This document shows positions 11,129-23,633 of a stretch of DNA of 64,000 nucleotides, one piece after another. Position 1 is the first letter of the stretch; the number at the start of each line of letters is the position of its first letter. Location: assembly GCA_008704415.1 (NCBI GenBank), contig VXIS01000005.1:186001-250000 (forward strand), read 5' to 3'. Origin of the DNA: Sphaerosporella brunnea (Eukaryota > Ascomycota > Pezizomycetes > Pezizales > Pyronemataceae). The notes below the pieces were generated by a model that was not told where the DNA came from, ran no database searches, and saw only the letters and a list, made by a program, of their open reading frames with translations. The translations under genes were made by a program, and so were the position numbers.

Positions 11129-11729
11129 CTACATCAACCCCATCACCGCCGCCGACATTCCCAGACCCACACCGATGCCAGCAGTACTCGAGAACCGCTT
11201 GATCATGTCCGATCCGCTGTTGACAACGCACTTTTCATTGTTGATACAGGACGACTTGATGGGACAGCACCCTGCATTCGTTCCGGACCCTATTTGCGCG
11301 CGTCAACCCTTCGCTCTGATGGCCTCCCTTCACCTCACCCTTCGTCGTCAGTTAACTCACCACACTTGGTTTCCCCATTGTAGCATGTAAGTTGTGAACT
11401 ATCGCCGCAGGTACCATCTGTGAAACAGGCGAGGCCCGCTTGACAGCAATACGACAGACCAGGACACTGCTCATAGCCACTGCTCGCGAATCAAACAACC
11501 TCCGTTAGTCCATTCCCGTGGCCGTGTATCGAACAGGGAGCGCGCACTCTTCGCATCTTGTGCGCCTCATCAGCGCCGGTGTCCGTTTCGACAGCCTTGG
11601 AGGTTCGGCAAGTCGTTTCAACAGATCCGCACTGCGGTCGGCGTATGCATAGTTTTGTTCTTGGGAGACGCGGGCGGCGGTCACAACAGCGGCGAGCAAG
11701 CTGGAGAGAAGCAGAATTGATGGCCGCAT
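11129..11729 (-). CDS. Secreted 12-cysteine protein with predicted GPI anchor
   Basis: Complement of 11129-11289, 11361-11479 and 11548-11729 (153 aa). Only exon 1 is an obvious ORF; the 68- and 71-nt introns hide the rest. Residues 1-19 are a classical signal peptide (MRPSILLLSS then LLAAVVTAA). A pro-region follows with dibasic Kex2-type sites at about 38-39 (KR), 48-49 (KR) and 55-56 (RR), the last just before the first cysteine at 59. The mature part has 12 cysteines including two CC pairs (in LSYCCQAGLACF and NAGCCPIKSSC). The C-terminus is hydrophobic and small-residue-rich (STAGIGVGLGMSAAVMGLM) with no charged end, as in GPI-anchor signals. This suggests a cell-wall or plasma-membrane surface protein. 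I do not recognise the family. The first intron has an ACTAAC branch site and GCAG acceptor; the second has a GTGAGT donor. The gene is divergent from TOP2. Confidence 0.8.
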
Positions 11730-12246
11730 ATTTTTGTAATGTAGTTATTATATTTAAGATTATCGTGAATGAACGGTCAGGGATAAGCAGGGGAAAAGAG
11801 AGTTGAAGACTGAAGCAATCAGATGTCCATCATACTTTATGCATTTGCTGTCACTCGTGACTCCAGCCTCTCTTGCCAATGTCGCACAAAGACAGGGGCC
11901 ACCTCGAAGTCGCGCTAAAAGAAAACGCGAAAACAAATCCAAACACACAAAGCTTGCCAAAGCCACCTCGCGTCTCGACAACCACAACAACCACCTCCAC
12001 CTCCCACCTCCCACTTCCCACCTCACCTCCCATCTCCCACCTCTCCCCCTTATTCGACACTGTTCCCTCTTCGCTACTAGCCCATAGTGAATATCATCCC
12101 TCGAGTGCTCCGCTGCACGCGCTGCGAGCACATCGTACGCTGTCTCCCGTCGCGTTGGTTCTCTGAGAGAATCTTTCTTTTCACTCATCCACCCCCCTCG
12201 CCATTTTCGATCTCTTTTTGCATCCCGAACGAATTCCCCGAGTAAC
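11730..12246. promoter_or_regulatory. Shared divergent promoter region, GPI protein / TOP2
   Basis: 517 bp separate the two divergently transcribed start codons. The TOP2 side carries a pyrimidine-rich run of CACCTCC/CCCACCT repeats at about 11985-12050, a composition often seen near fungal transcription starts. No specific binding site could be assigned. Confidence 0.5.
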
Positions 12247-15200
12247 ATGTCTTCCGACGAATCTGGCTCCGCCTTCGGCGATGACGCGAGCATGTTCTCG
12301 GAAACCGAGGAGGTGAAGGTGAGCTCATCTCTTAGCACCTGTTCTGACCACCGGTTCACTGACGACTCTCACTTCACCAGACCAAAGCGCCCGCAAAGAA
12401 GACTGCCGCTACCTTAAAGAAGACTGCTGCACCCAAGAAGACCCCCGCAGCGCCGAAGAAGACCACCGCTGCTTCCAAAAAGCGAGCTGCCTCTGATGTC
12501 GCTGATGCCGGTGCTGTGAAAAAGCAGAAACAGTCTGCTGCTGCTTCTGCTTCCGTAACGCCAAAGAAGTCGGCCGCGGAAGCCCTTTTGGAAGAGGATT
12601 CCGGTGACGATCTCGCAGACCAAGAGGACGAGGACGACGAGATCTCCGACGAGGTTCTCGCGCAAATGGGTTTGGAAGGAAAAGAGTTGTCAGTCGAAGA
12701 AAAATATCGGAAGGTTGGTTGCCTACGGATTCGCTGCGTGCATTGCTGACACATTACAGTTGTCACCACGGCAGCACATTTTGAGACGCCCCGACACATA
12801 TATCGGATCCGTGGAAATGACGGAAAAGCAGATGTGGGTGTACGAGACATCGACTGAAAACGTGGCTCTCAAGAACATCAGGATGGTTCCTGGTCTTTAC
12901 AAGGTCTTCGACGAAATCTTGGTCAATGCCGCGGATAACAAAATACGTGACCCGAACATGGATACGCTCAAGGTCACGATTGACCGAGAGAAGAACGAGA
13001 TCTCCGTCTGGAACAATGGAAAGGGTCTTCCGATTGTAATGCACCAAAAGTACAACCTGTGGATACCGACGTTGATTTTTGGCCAACTCCTCACTTCGTC
13101 CAATTACAATGACAACGAGAAGAAGCTTGTTGGTGGTCGCAACGGTTATGGTGCTAAGCTTTGCAACATCTACAGTACCAAGTTTATAGTGGAGACAGCC
13201 GAAAAGGATACCAAGACAAAGTTCAGGCAGGTCTGGCATGACAACATGAAAACGAGGGATGATCCTGTCATCACAAAGAGCACCAAGGCCGAAGAATACA
13301 CAAAGATCACTTGGAACCCTGATTTGGTCAAGTTCGGCTTGACTGAAATGGATCAAAGTTATGAGGATCTCGTCAAGAGACGTGTGTACGATGTTGCTGG
13401 TACGATTTCGCACTTTCTAGCGAGGCTGTCAATACTTACATTATTCCAGGTACTCTCAAGAACATCAAGGTCTTCTTGAACGGCCAGCGGATCACCAAGG
13501 TCAAGAACTTTAAGTCGTACTGTGAGATGTATGTCAAGTCACTCGCACAGGAGAGCGGCAGCAGCGACGACAAGTTTGAGATGATCCATAGTGTGGTCAA
13601 CGATCGCTGGGAAATTGCGTTTGCTTGTAGCAACGGTAGTTTCCAGCAGGTTTCGTTCGTGAACAGCATCGCCACCACAGCTGGCGGTACGCATGTCGAT
13701 CATGTCGCACAGCAATTATGCTCCAAGCTCGAAACGTTCATCAAGAGGAAGAACAAGAGCGGTGCCGCTGTCAAGCCCGCTCAGATGCGCAATCACTTCT
13801 TCCTGTTTGTCAACTGCTTGATTGAGAACCCATCCTTCACTTCGCAGACCAAGGAGCAATTAACCACCAAGGTATCGGCATTTGGTAGCAAATGCCCGCT
13901 ACCAGACGATTTCATCAAGAAGGTTGTCAAAACCGAAGTGATCAACAACATCATAGAATTTGCCAACATGAAAGCAGACAAGGCCATGAAGCGGTCCGAT
14001 GGTGGAGGCAGGCGTTCAAGGTATGTTTCTCCCTCAACCACTATAGCAAGGCTAACTTTCCTAGAATAAACAACCCAAACTTGACGGATGCCAACAAAGC
14101 TGGTACAAAGAACAGCCAGGACTGCGTTCTCATCTTGACGGAAGGCTTGTCAGCCAGTGGTTTGGCCAGGGCTGGCATTGCATCAATCAGTGGACACGAT
14201 CGATATGGAGTGTTTCCCCTGCGTGGTAAAGTTCTGAACGTTCGTGACGCTACGCACGAAGCAATTTCAAAGAACTCCGAAATCACCCAACTCAAGCAAA
14301 TTCTTGGTCTCCAGCACAAAAAAGTGTATGAGTCCACGAAAGAACTGCGCTACGGACACATCATGATCATGACCGATCAGGATCACGACGGCAGTCACAT
14401 TAAAGGGTTGTTGATTAACTTCTTCGAGGCTCAGTTTCCGAGTCTGCTCCGGATCCCCGACTTTTTGATCGAGTTCATCACTCCAATTGTCAAAGTCTTC
14501 AAGGGCGATATCAAAAAGCCAAAGAAGTCGCTTAGTTTCTTCACCATGCCCGAATACGAGTACTGGAAGGAAAACAACGCCGAAACTGGCTGGAAGCACA
14601 AGTACTACAAGGGTTTAGGTACCTCGGGCGACGAGGATGCAAAGGTCTATTTCGCAGATCTGGACAAGCACATGAAGTACTTCGAGCCGATGGACGACGA
14701 GGGCAAGAAGTTGGTTGAGTTGGCCTTCTCAAAGAGCAAGGCCGACGAACGGAAAGAATGGCTGCGCACCTACGAGCCAGGAACCTATCTTGACCACACG
14801 ATGGACATGATCTCATATTCGGACTTCATCAACAAGGAACTAATTCTTTTCAGTATCGCTGACTGTGCGCGTTCTATTCCGTCCGTTGTAGATGGCTTGA
14901 AACCCGGTCAGCGCAAGATTTTGTTTGGTGCCTTCAAGCGCAATCTGAAGAACGAAATCAAGGTTGTTCAGTTGGCTGGTTATGTCTCTGAGCACACCGG
15001 TTACCATCACGGTGAAGTCTCTTTGCAGACCACCATCACTGCGATGGCGCAAACATTCGCCGGCAGTAATAACGTGAACTTGCTCGATCCTTCGGGTAAC
15101 TTCGGTTCTCGACTCCAGGGAGGAAAAGATGCTGCGAGCGCTCGTTATATTTACACTTCACTGTCCCACTTCGCGAGAAAGGTTATTCCTGCACACGACG

Positions 15201-17752
15201 ACCGGCTGTTGACATACAACGACGAAGACGGGCAACGAATTGAACCCGTCTGGTATGTCCCAGTTCTACCAATGATCCTCATTAACGGTGCTGAAGGCAT
15301 TGGCACTGGTACGTTGGGTCCTACTATGTCAAAGCGTCACTCGGCTAATCATAAAAACAGGTTGGAGCAGCAGCATTCCCAGTTACAACCCCAAGGATGT
15401 GGTAGCAAACCTCAAACGGATGATGCAGGGACAAGAGATGGAGCCCATGGTCCCTTGGTACCGCGGCTGGACAGGAACCGTCGAGAAACTGTCCGAGCAT
15501 AGATTCAAGTTCAGCGGAGTCATCAAACAGATCGATGACTTGAGGGTAGAAGTCACTGAGCTCCCCGTCAAAATGTGGACCCAATCCTTCAAGGAAAAGC
15601 TTGAGGAAATTATCAAGGGCGAAAAGACGCCCTCTTTCATCAAGGATTATGTTGACTACAACTCACCTTCAAAGGTCCATTTCATCATTACCATGGAGTC
15701 TGCAGAGGCCATGCAGAAGGCCCTTGCCGAGGGTTTGGAGAATAAATTCAAACTTTCGAATACTATGATGACTACCAATCTTGTTGCATTCGATCCGGAG
15801 GGAAGAATCAACCGATACGGCACTGTTGAGGATATCATGAAAGAGTTCTACTTCGTTCGCCTGAAGTACTACCAGAGGCGGAAGGAGGTGCTTCTCGTGG
15901 ACTTGAATGCTGAACTGCGGAAACTCAGCAACCAAGCCCGCTTTATTCAGATGATCATCAAAAAGGAATTGGTTGTCGCGGGCAAGAAGCGTCCGGAGAT
16001 TATTTCCGAGCTGACCAAGCATGGCTTCGAGCAGTTTTCAAAGAAGAAGGATGCTGAGATGGCTGGTGAAACCGAGCAAACCTTAGAGGAACCACAGGAT
16101 GAAGATGAGGATACCCAGAAGAAGGAAGACAAAATCGCAGATGGCTACAACTACCTCCTTGGCGTAAGCATCGTTCCCGACACACCTGTTGTTCCAGCTA
16201 ATCTTTGATGTTGTAGATGGCCATCTGGACTTTGACTTGGGAAAAGGCTCAAAAACTCCTTCATGACGTTGCCGATAAGGAGGAAGAGATCGAAATCCTC
16301 TCTAACAAGTCGCCAAAGGATTTATGGATGGCCGACCTCGATGACTTCCTTGTTCAATGGGACCATCAGTTGGAGGAGGACATCAGGCTTGCTCAAACAG
16401 TCGTCAAGAAGAAGTCTGCCGGAAGAGCTGGCGCTAAAGCTACGAAAGGCAAAGGCAAAAAGAAGAAGGGTGAAGGTGATTCTGACGATGAATTCGATGC
16501 TTCTCCAAAGCCAAAGAAAGCCGCCAAGAAGCAAACTACCCTATCGTTCATGCCCGCAGAAAAGGCCGAGAAAAAACCTTCTGCGAGGGCCGCCACGAAA
16601 AAGCCAATCATCTTGGATGACGACAGCGATTTCGGAGACTCCGATCTTGAAATGGTTGCACCGAAAAAGTCTCCACCAAAGCCGAAAGTCGTACAGCCCC
16701 CGGAACCACCGAAGGAAATGGACCTGGATGACGATGATCTCGAGATCCTGACCAAGTCCAAGGGGCCCGCAAAGATGAAAGAGGAAGACTACGACAGCTT
16801 CGACACAGCAGATGAACCACCTAATTCAAAAGAATCAGCCAAACAAACATTATCTGAGGAATCGGACTTTGAGCTTCCTAAGCCAAAGAAGGCAGAGCCG
16901 AAGAAGGCCGAGCCCAAGAAGGCCGAGCCCAAGAAGGCCGAGCCCAAGAAGGCCGAGCCCAAGAAGACGGCCGCCAAAGGTAAAACTGCTGCCAAACCAG
17001 CAGCGAAGCTCCCGCCTTCCGAAGACCCGTCTATTTTCGATTTCGACGAGGAAGATGTCGCTCCAAAGCCCAGAACTAAACGTGCTGCTGCCAAAAAGCC
17101 AGCACTAGTGGATGAGGACTCCGATGAGGACCAGCTCGGGGACGTTAGTTTGCTTGTGAAGGGCGTTGGCGACGAGAGCACCGCTTCCGCCCGCCCTCTA
17201 TTTGCTGCATCTTCAAAGGCTACCGGAACCACAGCCAAAGCTGCCTCTAACACGGCGAACAGGAAGGCTACGGCCAAGTCCACGGCCAAAGCTGCTTTAT
17301 CACTGAGCGATGAGAGTGATGGCGACTTTGATGCACCAGCGCCCAAGGCTAAGGCTCCTGCAAAGAAGACCGCCCCCGTGAAGGCCGCTCCTGCAAAGAA
17401 GCCTGCGACTAAACCCCGTGCCAAGAAAGCGGTATTGTCGGACGACGACGATGATATGGATCTCGACGCCGAGGTGAACCAGCTCCTCTCAGATTCTGAT
17501 GAAGATATGGATGATACACCCGCCGTTAAGCCGCAGACCAAAGTCGCCGTAAAGCCTGCTACTAAACCTGCCACGAAGCCTGCTACCAAGGCCAAAGCCA
17601 AGCCTGTTGTCGAGGACTCCCCGCCGAAGGCACGCCCAGCACGTGGTCGAGCTGCGGCTGCAAAGCCGGTTGCGTATAAGTTTGATGATTCAGACGATGA
17701 GGATGATGAAGAGGCGAGCGAGGATGACTATGACGTGGAAGATGATGACTAG
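12247..17752 (+). CDS. TOP2: DNA topoisomerase II
   Basis: Exons are 12247-12318, 12381-12713, 12760-13399, 13450-14020, 14065-15308, 15361-16163 and 16217-17752 (1732 aa). Type IIA topoisomerase passes one duplex through another with ATP to decatenate and relax chromosomes. Seen in order: an acidic/lysine-rich N-terminus; the GHKL ATPase with the Asn/Asp-rich ILVNAADNK block and GGRNGYGAKLCN loop; TOPRIM with metal-binding DQDHDG at 643-648; the breakage-reunion core with the catalytic tyrosine in ARYIYT (Y900); GAEGIGTGWS across an intron; and a long charged C-terminal domain with acidic clusters and a (KKAEP)x5 repeat. The TOPRIM glutamate motif reads EGLSAS (565-570) where EGDSA is usual. 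Frame continuity across all six introns supports the model. Codons 1-135 before the ATPase are poorly conserved in the family, so the exact start is less certain. Confidence 0.97.
16886..16960 (+). repeat. 15-bp tandem repeat inside TOP2 (KKAEP x5)
   Basis: Five consecutive 15-bp units encode Lys-Lys-Ala-Glu-Pro. The last three or four are identical at DNA level, suggesting recent expansion. It lies in the disordered C-terminal domain of topoisomerase II. Confidence 0.9.
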
Positions 17753-20700
17753 GACAGTTGCTCGGTATATCTTGAGTAAATTTTCTCTCCTAGCGTATCC
17801 AAGAGAACGAAAAGATTGTACTTTTCAAATGGGTGTCATTCAAAGATTAATCTGCTCTAGATGTATTCTGGCTTTTTGTGTGTTCTTTCAATTCAGCTTC
17901 TTGGTTTGTTTTGCTGTTTTCCTTCTTTTTGGAGTACATATAGCAGCACAAGTACCTACGCATATTTTGCCTTGATAAAGATCTTGTATCTTTGTTGGTA
18001 CCTTACCTCCAGCGGGCCAAATCGCTTAGACATCCTGTTGCACCCAGCGCACCGTGTGCTCAATTGTGACCGTGATCTGTCCACATTCAACAATGCAGCA
18101 ACATGTCTTTCCGACCCCGACGCCACGAGTATCACCCATTTAACCATCTACTGTGATTCAGTAGGTACCTGCGTATGAAGTAATTACGTCACGGCACATG
18201 GTCCACTCGGCATCTTCGCTCTCTTTGGAGTTTGTGAGATGGGCTGACTCTGGCGTGAGCAAGGAAAGACGATATTTGAGGAGGCTGGATAAGACATGCA
18301 GGAACAAAATCTAAGATCGAGACATTTGAGGAGTGCGGTGTTTTTTTTTTGTTTTTTTTTCTTCGGCGAGCGAACACGACAGTTTGGTGTGGACGCTCTT
18401 TTGGTGGGGAACGGTGCGCTACTGCTGGAGCTAGTGGGGCAACGGAGCAGATGCTGGTAGATAAACAAAAAAACAAAGAACAAGACTTGGGACGTGTGGT
18501 GGGCAGGGTTTCAGAATCTGCGGGGTTTTTGTGTTGTGGCGTGGCTTTTTTTTCTTGTGCACTTTTGTTGGTGGGGCCTCGAAAGACAGAGTACCAAGTA
18601 TCCTTACTTGTTTTTTATAGGTATTGATTTGATAAAAAACTGGAGGTTTTCATGTTCTGTATAGTCGAAAGGGGGGGGGGGGGGGCGGGGATGAGGAGGT
18701 TTTTTCTCTCTTTCTTTTTAGAAGATTATTCAAAGAGAAATTGTTGATGTGATGTTCGTCGTCTGTCTCGACCTCCTGCCCTCGTACCAGCCATCTGCAG
18801 GTTCCCGAACAGAGCACACACAAAAACCAACCACCCACTCGATGTTTTTACCTGCCCTCCTACCGGAAGAAAGCCGTTCGGCTCGGGCGCGTGAGCAACC
18901 AGGGATTCCTCGATGCGGGAAGGGAAAGAAGGACAACGCACGGCCCGTGTGGGTGGGTAGGTGGGAGGGAAGGGGAAGGGAAGGCTCGTATGGGTCCCGT
19001 CTCGAGTGTTATGTAGCAGTAGTTTGCATGTGGTCATCTTGTAGGGCGGAAGGTGGTCGCGCGCGGGGTTGGGGGGGGGGAGGTACAAGACCAGATGATC
19101 TGGATTCTGCCTTTTGTTTGGTGGGTTTAGGCGGAAGGAACGAACTTGGGCAAGCAAACGACAACCCAGATTGGGAAGTCATAGCCGGTACACAACTTCA
19201 CACAACTGGTAGGTTCGGGAGTAGCCGAACGTGACGTGCATAACGCGCCGTCGATCATTGAGACTCTATTGGGCGACGACACATGTTGTGGGTGTGAAAG
19301 TCTTCAATGTTGACTTTGTAGTGGAAATACTATTCAAGGTGTGCGAACGCCTCAATGGCAATATGCTGGTGGTCATGGAACAGTGAATCTGTTCCGCCCG
19401 CCTGACAAAGATCTAGAGCTTCTAGAAGAAAAGCAAATAGAACCCTCGAGGCCGACGTGTACCGTGGTACCGCTTTCGATGAGACATGCACTTCCCTTTT
19501 TTTCAAGTCCACTTGCTGTCCACATTAACTGATCGCTATATAGCAACATATGGGCATGGGCATCCCTGGGAACCGCCATCACCATCGGCAGTCCCTCTCC
19601 AGTTCATCCACACGTGATAAGACATGAAACGGGACGCCGCATATCCGCCTAAGCCCAACTTGGGGGGTTGGAGGGAATGGTTTGGGGCCCAAACATCGTA
19701 TCCCGACCTCGAATGGGCTGGATGGATCCCACCCAACTGTGGAACACTGCAGGTTTGTTCCGCATATGCAGGCTCTCTCTCACAGCTTGCTCTTGAAGTG
19801 CCTACTTGCACGTACCGGTCGGTATGTACTCGATGGCCGTGGGTGTACATGTGTGTTGTGTGGGCACTTTTCTGGTCCTGTCAACACACCATGCCCATGG
19901 TCACTTCGTATCTACCAGACGGCCGCCCACACGCACACGCCAAAAGCAAGTAGGCGGCAGTCAAGCATAGAGTGCAGGATCGGGATAAGCTCCCTTTGAC
20001 AGTTCTGGGTCAGGGCAGACAAACCAGGGTATTGGCTGGCAGAAGAAGGGAACGGAACCTTTTCTTTTCCTGCCACGCTTTGATGGCTTGCTTGGTGGTG
20101 CACTATAGGTAAAGAAGGTAAAGAAGAACGGAGGGCGGTGAGGACCCGGCTGTCTTGTGGGGGGATATGGTCTGTGGGGAACAGCCATCTTATTCGAACT
20201 CGAACAACATCACTTGTTGATGAGCTGCGCCTGCTTCTTTTCATCATGGGAAATATCTTCTTTCATCCAACCAAGGACCCAGATAGTCGGGCTATAGTGT
20301 CGTTGAGATAGACGCGTGCCTAAAGGTCTCACAAGGTGGGCGGGCGGGTTCGCGTCGTCGTCGTGCCTGCCTGCCTGCCTACCTGCCTGACAATCAGTCA
20401 GTTCAAGAGTTCTGTGATCTGTTGTCACTCATTTTAAAAACGATATAGTCCGCCCACCCGGGCGGCGGCGCGTTACTGTGTTTCTCCCCGTCAGTTTTAC
20501 TACTGGGTATATCCCCCCATTGTTATCGTGTTTTTATTTTATTTATTTTTATTTTTTTCTTGACGATTGCTTTCAGCAAACAACTCGACGGCGTGTGTGT
20601 GTGTGGACAGGGCAAGAAAGCAAGTAGGCAAGCAGCGGCAATCCCTTTCAAAGAAAATAACGAGTCCACAACCTCCAGCACAGCCATTTGTCCAGAAGAA

Positions 20701-21375
20701 GAAAGACGACGCGTTGGTGAACAAGGTGCCAGTCTGAAGACAAAGCTCCCTCCCCTTCCCTTATATGGTACGTACAATCTGGTTCCCTACGTCAGTGTGG
20801 TAGTTGTTGGCGGGGAAGGAAAGGGGGGGGGGGGTCCGCAGCAACCCAGTCCCTTTCACATACCACGAGGCCACGCTCAATCAGTGCGGTGTCTGAAGGG
20901 ATGTGAATACCTTTTTACAAGGGTCATGGTGAGCCGTTGGGGGATAACGACCAATCCACTTGATCTCCCCCAGATTTTTCCCCTCAGTTATAAAGATAAC
21001 GTCTTCTGATGGGAGAAGGGCCATATCTAGGAGAAAAGAGTGTCAAAAGACAAGCTTGAGCACTAAACAGAAGTCGTCTGAAGAGTCTCGAGACACATAA
21101 AATCCTTGTTTGGCCGAGAAGTCTTCCGTAACAGTTTGAGAAGAGGCAGAGAAGGGAGAAAACAGAGATCATAGGGGAATATCAGGCCTTCGGGAGACTA
21201 GAAGAAGAAGTGGGGACCCAGCAAAACCAGGGGAAAAAACTACATATCAACCTGCTTGTCAAGCTCCACCAAAAGAAGACGAGGAATTTTCCACATAGCT
21301 GTCCCTTGTTGAAAGCCCCAGCAAAGAAGGCCATACAATAATCCCCCGAGTCGACCACGAATTCCCCTTCGGCAG
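17753..21375. other. 3.6-kb gene-poor region between TOP2 and the Xbp1-like gene
   Basis: No gene is supported. It contains many homopolymers and simple runs: T runs near 18342-18360, a G run near 18671-18684, G near 20826-20835, and a CCTG microsatellite near 20367-20390. The size suggests a long promoter and 5' leader for the Xbp1-like regulator. ORFs of 100-160 codons here overlap on both strands without recognisable features. Confidence 0.4.
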
Positions 21376-23633
21376 ATGTCGCTCAATACCAGAGATGCCC
21401 CTCCAGCTGGCTGCTCCCCTCTGCAGCAGCCGAGCCGATTGAAAATCGACACTCCTCATTCCCCCGTCACCATCAAGCAAGAGCAACAGCAGGAAGATAT
21501 CAGTTCCCACAGCCCTCATCTGGTACCGCCGCCTCCTCCGACTTTCGCAGGCCTAGCACGTACCAATCATCGTTTCCCTATTCCGACTCCGGTCCAGACA
21601 CCGCAGCTCCAGATGCGGCGCACACACAAAATCACTAAGCCCAAAGAGAGGATGCTCAAGGCCCAACAGCCACAGGATACCGTCAACTATCGGTGCCATG
21701 AGCCCTTGTCGGAGTTCCATCGTCAGAAAATTATGGAAATGGACCTGTTTCCGTCCGACGGCGTAGCAACGTACACTAGAAGGATTCCGTTCAAGGGACA
21801 GAAGAATGCGCTTTTTGAGGTAACGGGACGGCATCAGTTCGATGGTGAGTGAGTAGTGTGTGAGAGAGACTCCCCCAATTCCGGCAGCGCCAGCTAGCTG
21901 CTAGTTTCAACGCCGCTTTCGGCCCACGAAACCGAGACATTCACGTTCATCAAACTGGAAACATCCGTGCTGACGAGGAGATTCCTGATCCACCACATTT
22001 TAGTCTACGAGTATCGATTTACAGCGGAAAACGTCTCGGGAGAGAAGAAACAGTGGTGGGTCATGTGGGACTATTACACTGGCCTCGTTCGCGTCCATGA
22101 CTTCTTTGACTGTTGCAAGCCTGGAAAGGTAAGTTCGCGTGACGAGTAGACGACTTTCGGGGGGGTTGCGAGATCGAGTGACGAGGAGCTGACTTTCATC
22201 GACAGACCGAGCCAGGAAACGCTCTCAAGGAAAAGGTGAACCCGGGCTTGAATCCTCTCTGTCCTAATATTACCGGAGGAAACCTCCACGCACAAGGTAT
22301 GTGATCATGGCCCCGTATCCGCTAGTTAAACAAGCTGTCCGCGACGGTTTCAGCCTTCGGGCCGCTATGTCACTTGTCACATTTGAGCAGATCAGAGTGA
22401 TAACCAATCCATTTCGTGGTTGTTCTAGGATACTGGATCCCATACGAAGCAGCCAAAGCACTGGCCGCAAAGTTCTGCTATAAAATAAGATTCGCCCTAA
22501 CACCCATCTTCGGGGACGACTTTCCCAACCTTTGCTTGCCCGAAGATCACGAGGACTTTGGCAAGTACAACATTGACCCCGCCATTGTTGTCAGATGCCA
22601 GCAACGAACGGAGGAACAAAAGCTGTTTGAACTCAAGCGACGTCAGTGCGAAATCGCACCAACAACCCTAATATCGACGACGTGTAGATATGCTACCCCT
22701 GCCGACAGCACACCCGGCCGATCATCTTTCCAAATAACTTCTCCGCAGATGGCCTCCATGCCAAGTAGGACGATATATGACCCCGTTCGGGATGACTATA
22801 CCACTACCGCAGAAAACCAACAATCAGAGTTTTCCAGTCCAAGTGGTCTGTGGCCGAGTGCGGGGCCCATAATGCCGACCTCTTCAGCTCATCATGAGCG
22901 TCAGATACTGCCTGGGCTGCCCTCAATGCCGAGTTACTACCATCACGAATATGCGTCTCCCGAGATTACCATGACCCAGCGTATGCCCCGAGTCCATAGC
23001 AGTAGACAACACCCATACCCCGAATTCCTTCTTCCAAGAGATCAAGCTACTGCCAGTCGCTCGCCCGGGGTCCTTGAGACACGATCCCCGCATTTAATGC
23101 TAGGGAGTCCAGCCGAAAGCTTGATATCTTGCGATCCTTCCCACGTCTCGAGGATTCCTTCTTACAGCTACCTGCCACCAGCGACTACGATTCGACAGGA
23201 ATACCCTCCTATCTACCCTCCGTTGCAGGGTTCCATGCAGGAAAGCAACTCGGGATACCACCGGCACTTTGCATCCCCGCCAGCCCATCCAGAACGCCAC
23301 GAATCACCCATTCCCCAGCACGAAGCGGATCTCGAACACGGCTCCAAACGCAGACGAGTTTCGGGACAGTTGTCTTCTCCGTCGGTAGAGCTGTTTGAAC
23401 ACTTGCTAAAAGACGAGGGCGAATATGCTGCTGACCGTATGCACCGGGACTCTACCATTCCGATGCTGGCTGAGTTGGATGAACGCTCGCCCCAGCTACC
23501 ACCAATGTTATCTGCGCCGTTCGACATGATAGACGGTGATGCTGAAAGGGACGTTGCCGAGGCAGCTGCAGGCTTAATGGACCTGAGACGAAAGGATACT
23601 GAGCTAGAGGAGAACCGTAGGTATAGTACTTAG
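21376..23633 (+). CDS. APSES/KilA-N-type transcriptional regulator, Xbp1-like
   Basis: Exons are 21376-21844, 22004-22128, 22206-22296 and 22429-23633 (629 aa). The DNA-binding region lies at about residues 120-290 and is assembled over four exons: VYEYRFTAENV, then VMWDYYTGLVRVHDFFDC, then NPGLNPLCPNITGG, then GYWIPYEAAKALAAKFCY (from residue 229) and LTPIFGDDFP. This block layout matches the fungal Xbp1 family, whose yeast member represses cell-cycle and growth genes during stress and quiescence. The N-terminus has Gln- and Pro-rich stretches; the long C-terminus is disordered, with a basic KRRR patch near residue 538 that could be a nuclear localisation signal. Only the first intron (159 nt) is long. 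Function in this organism is inferred from family. Confidence 0.85.

Noticed and set aside
16789..17601. 270-codon open frame antisense to the TOP2 C-terminal region
   Set aside because: It is the mirror of Lys/Ala/Glu-rich repeats, giving a low-complexity Ala/Ser/Leu product with no start context or domain; TOP2 on the other strand is certain.
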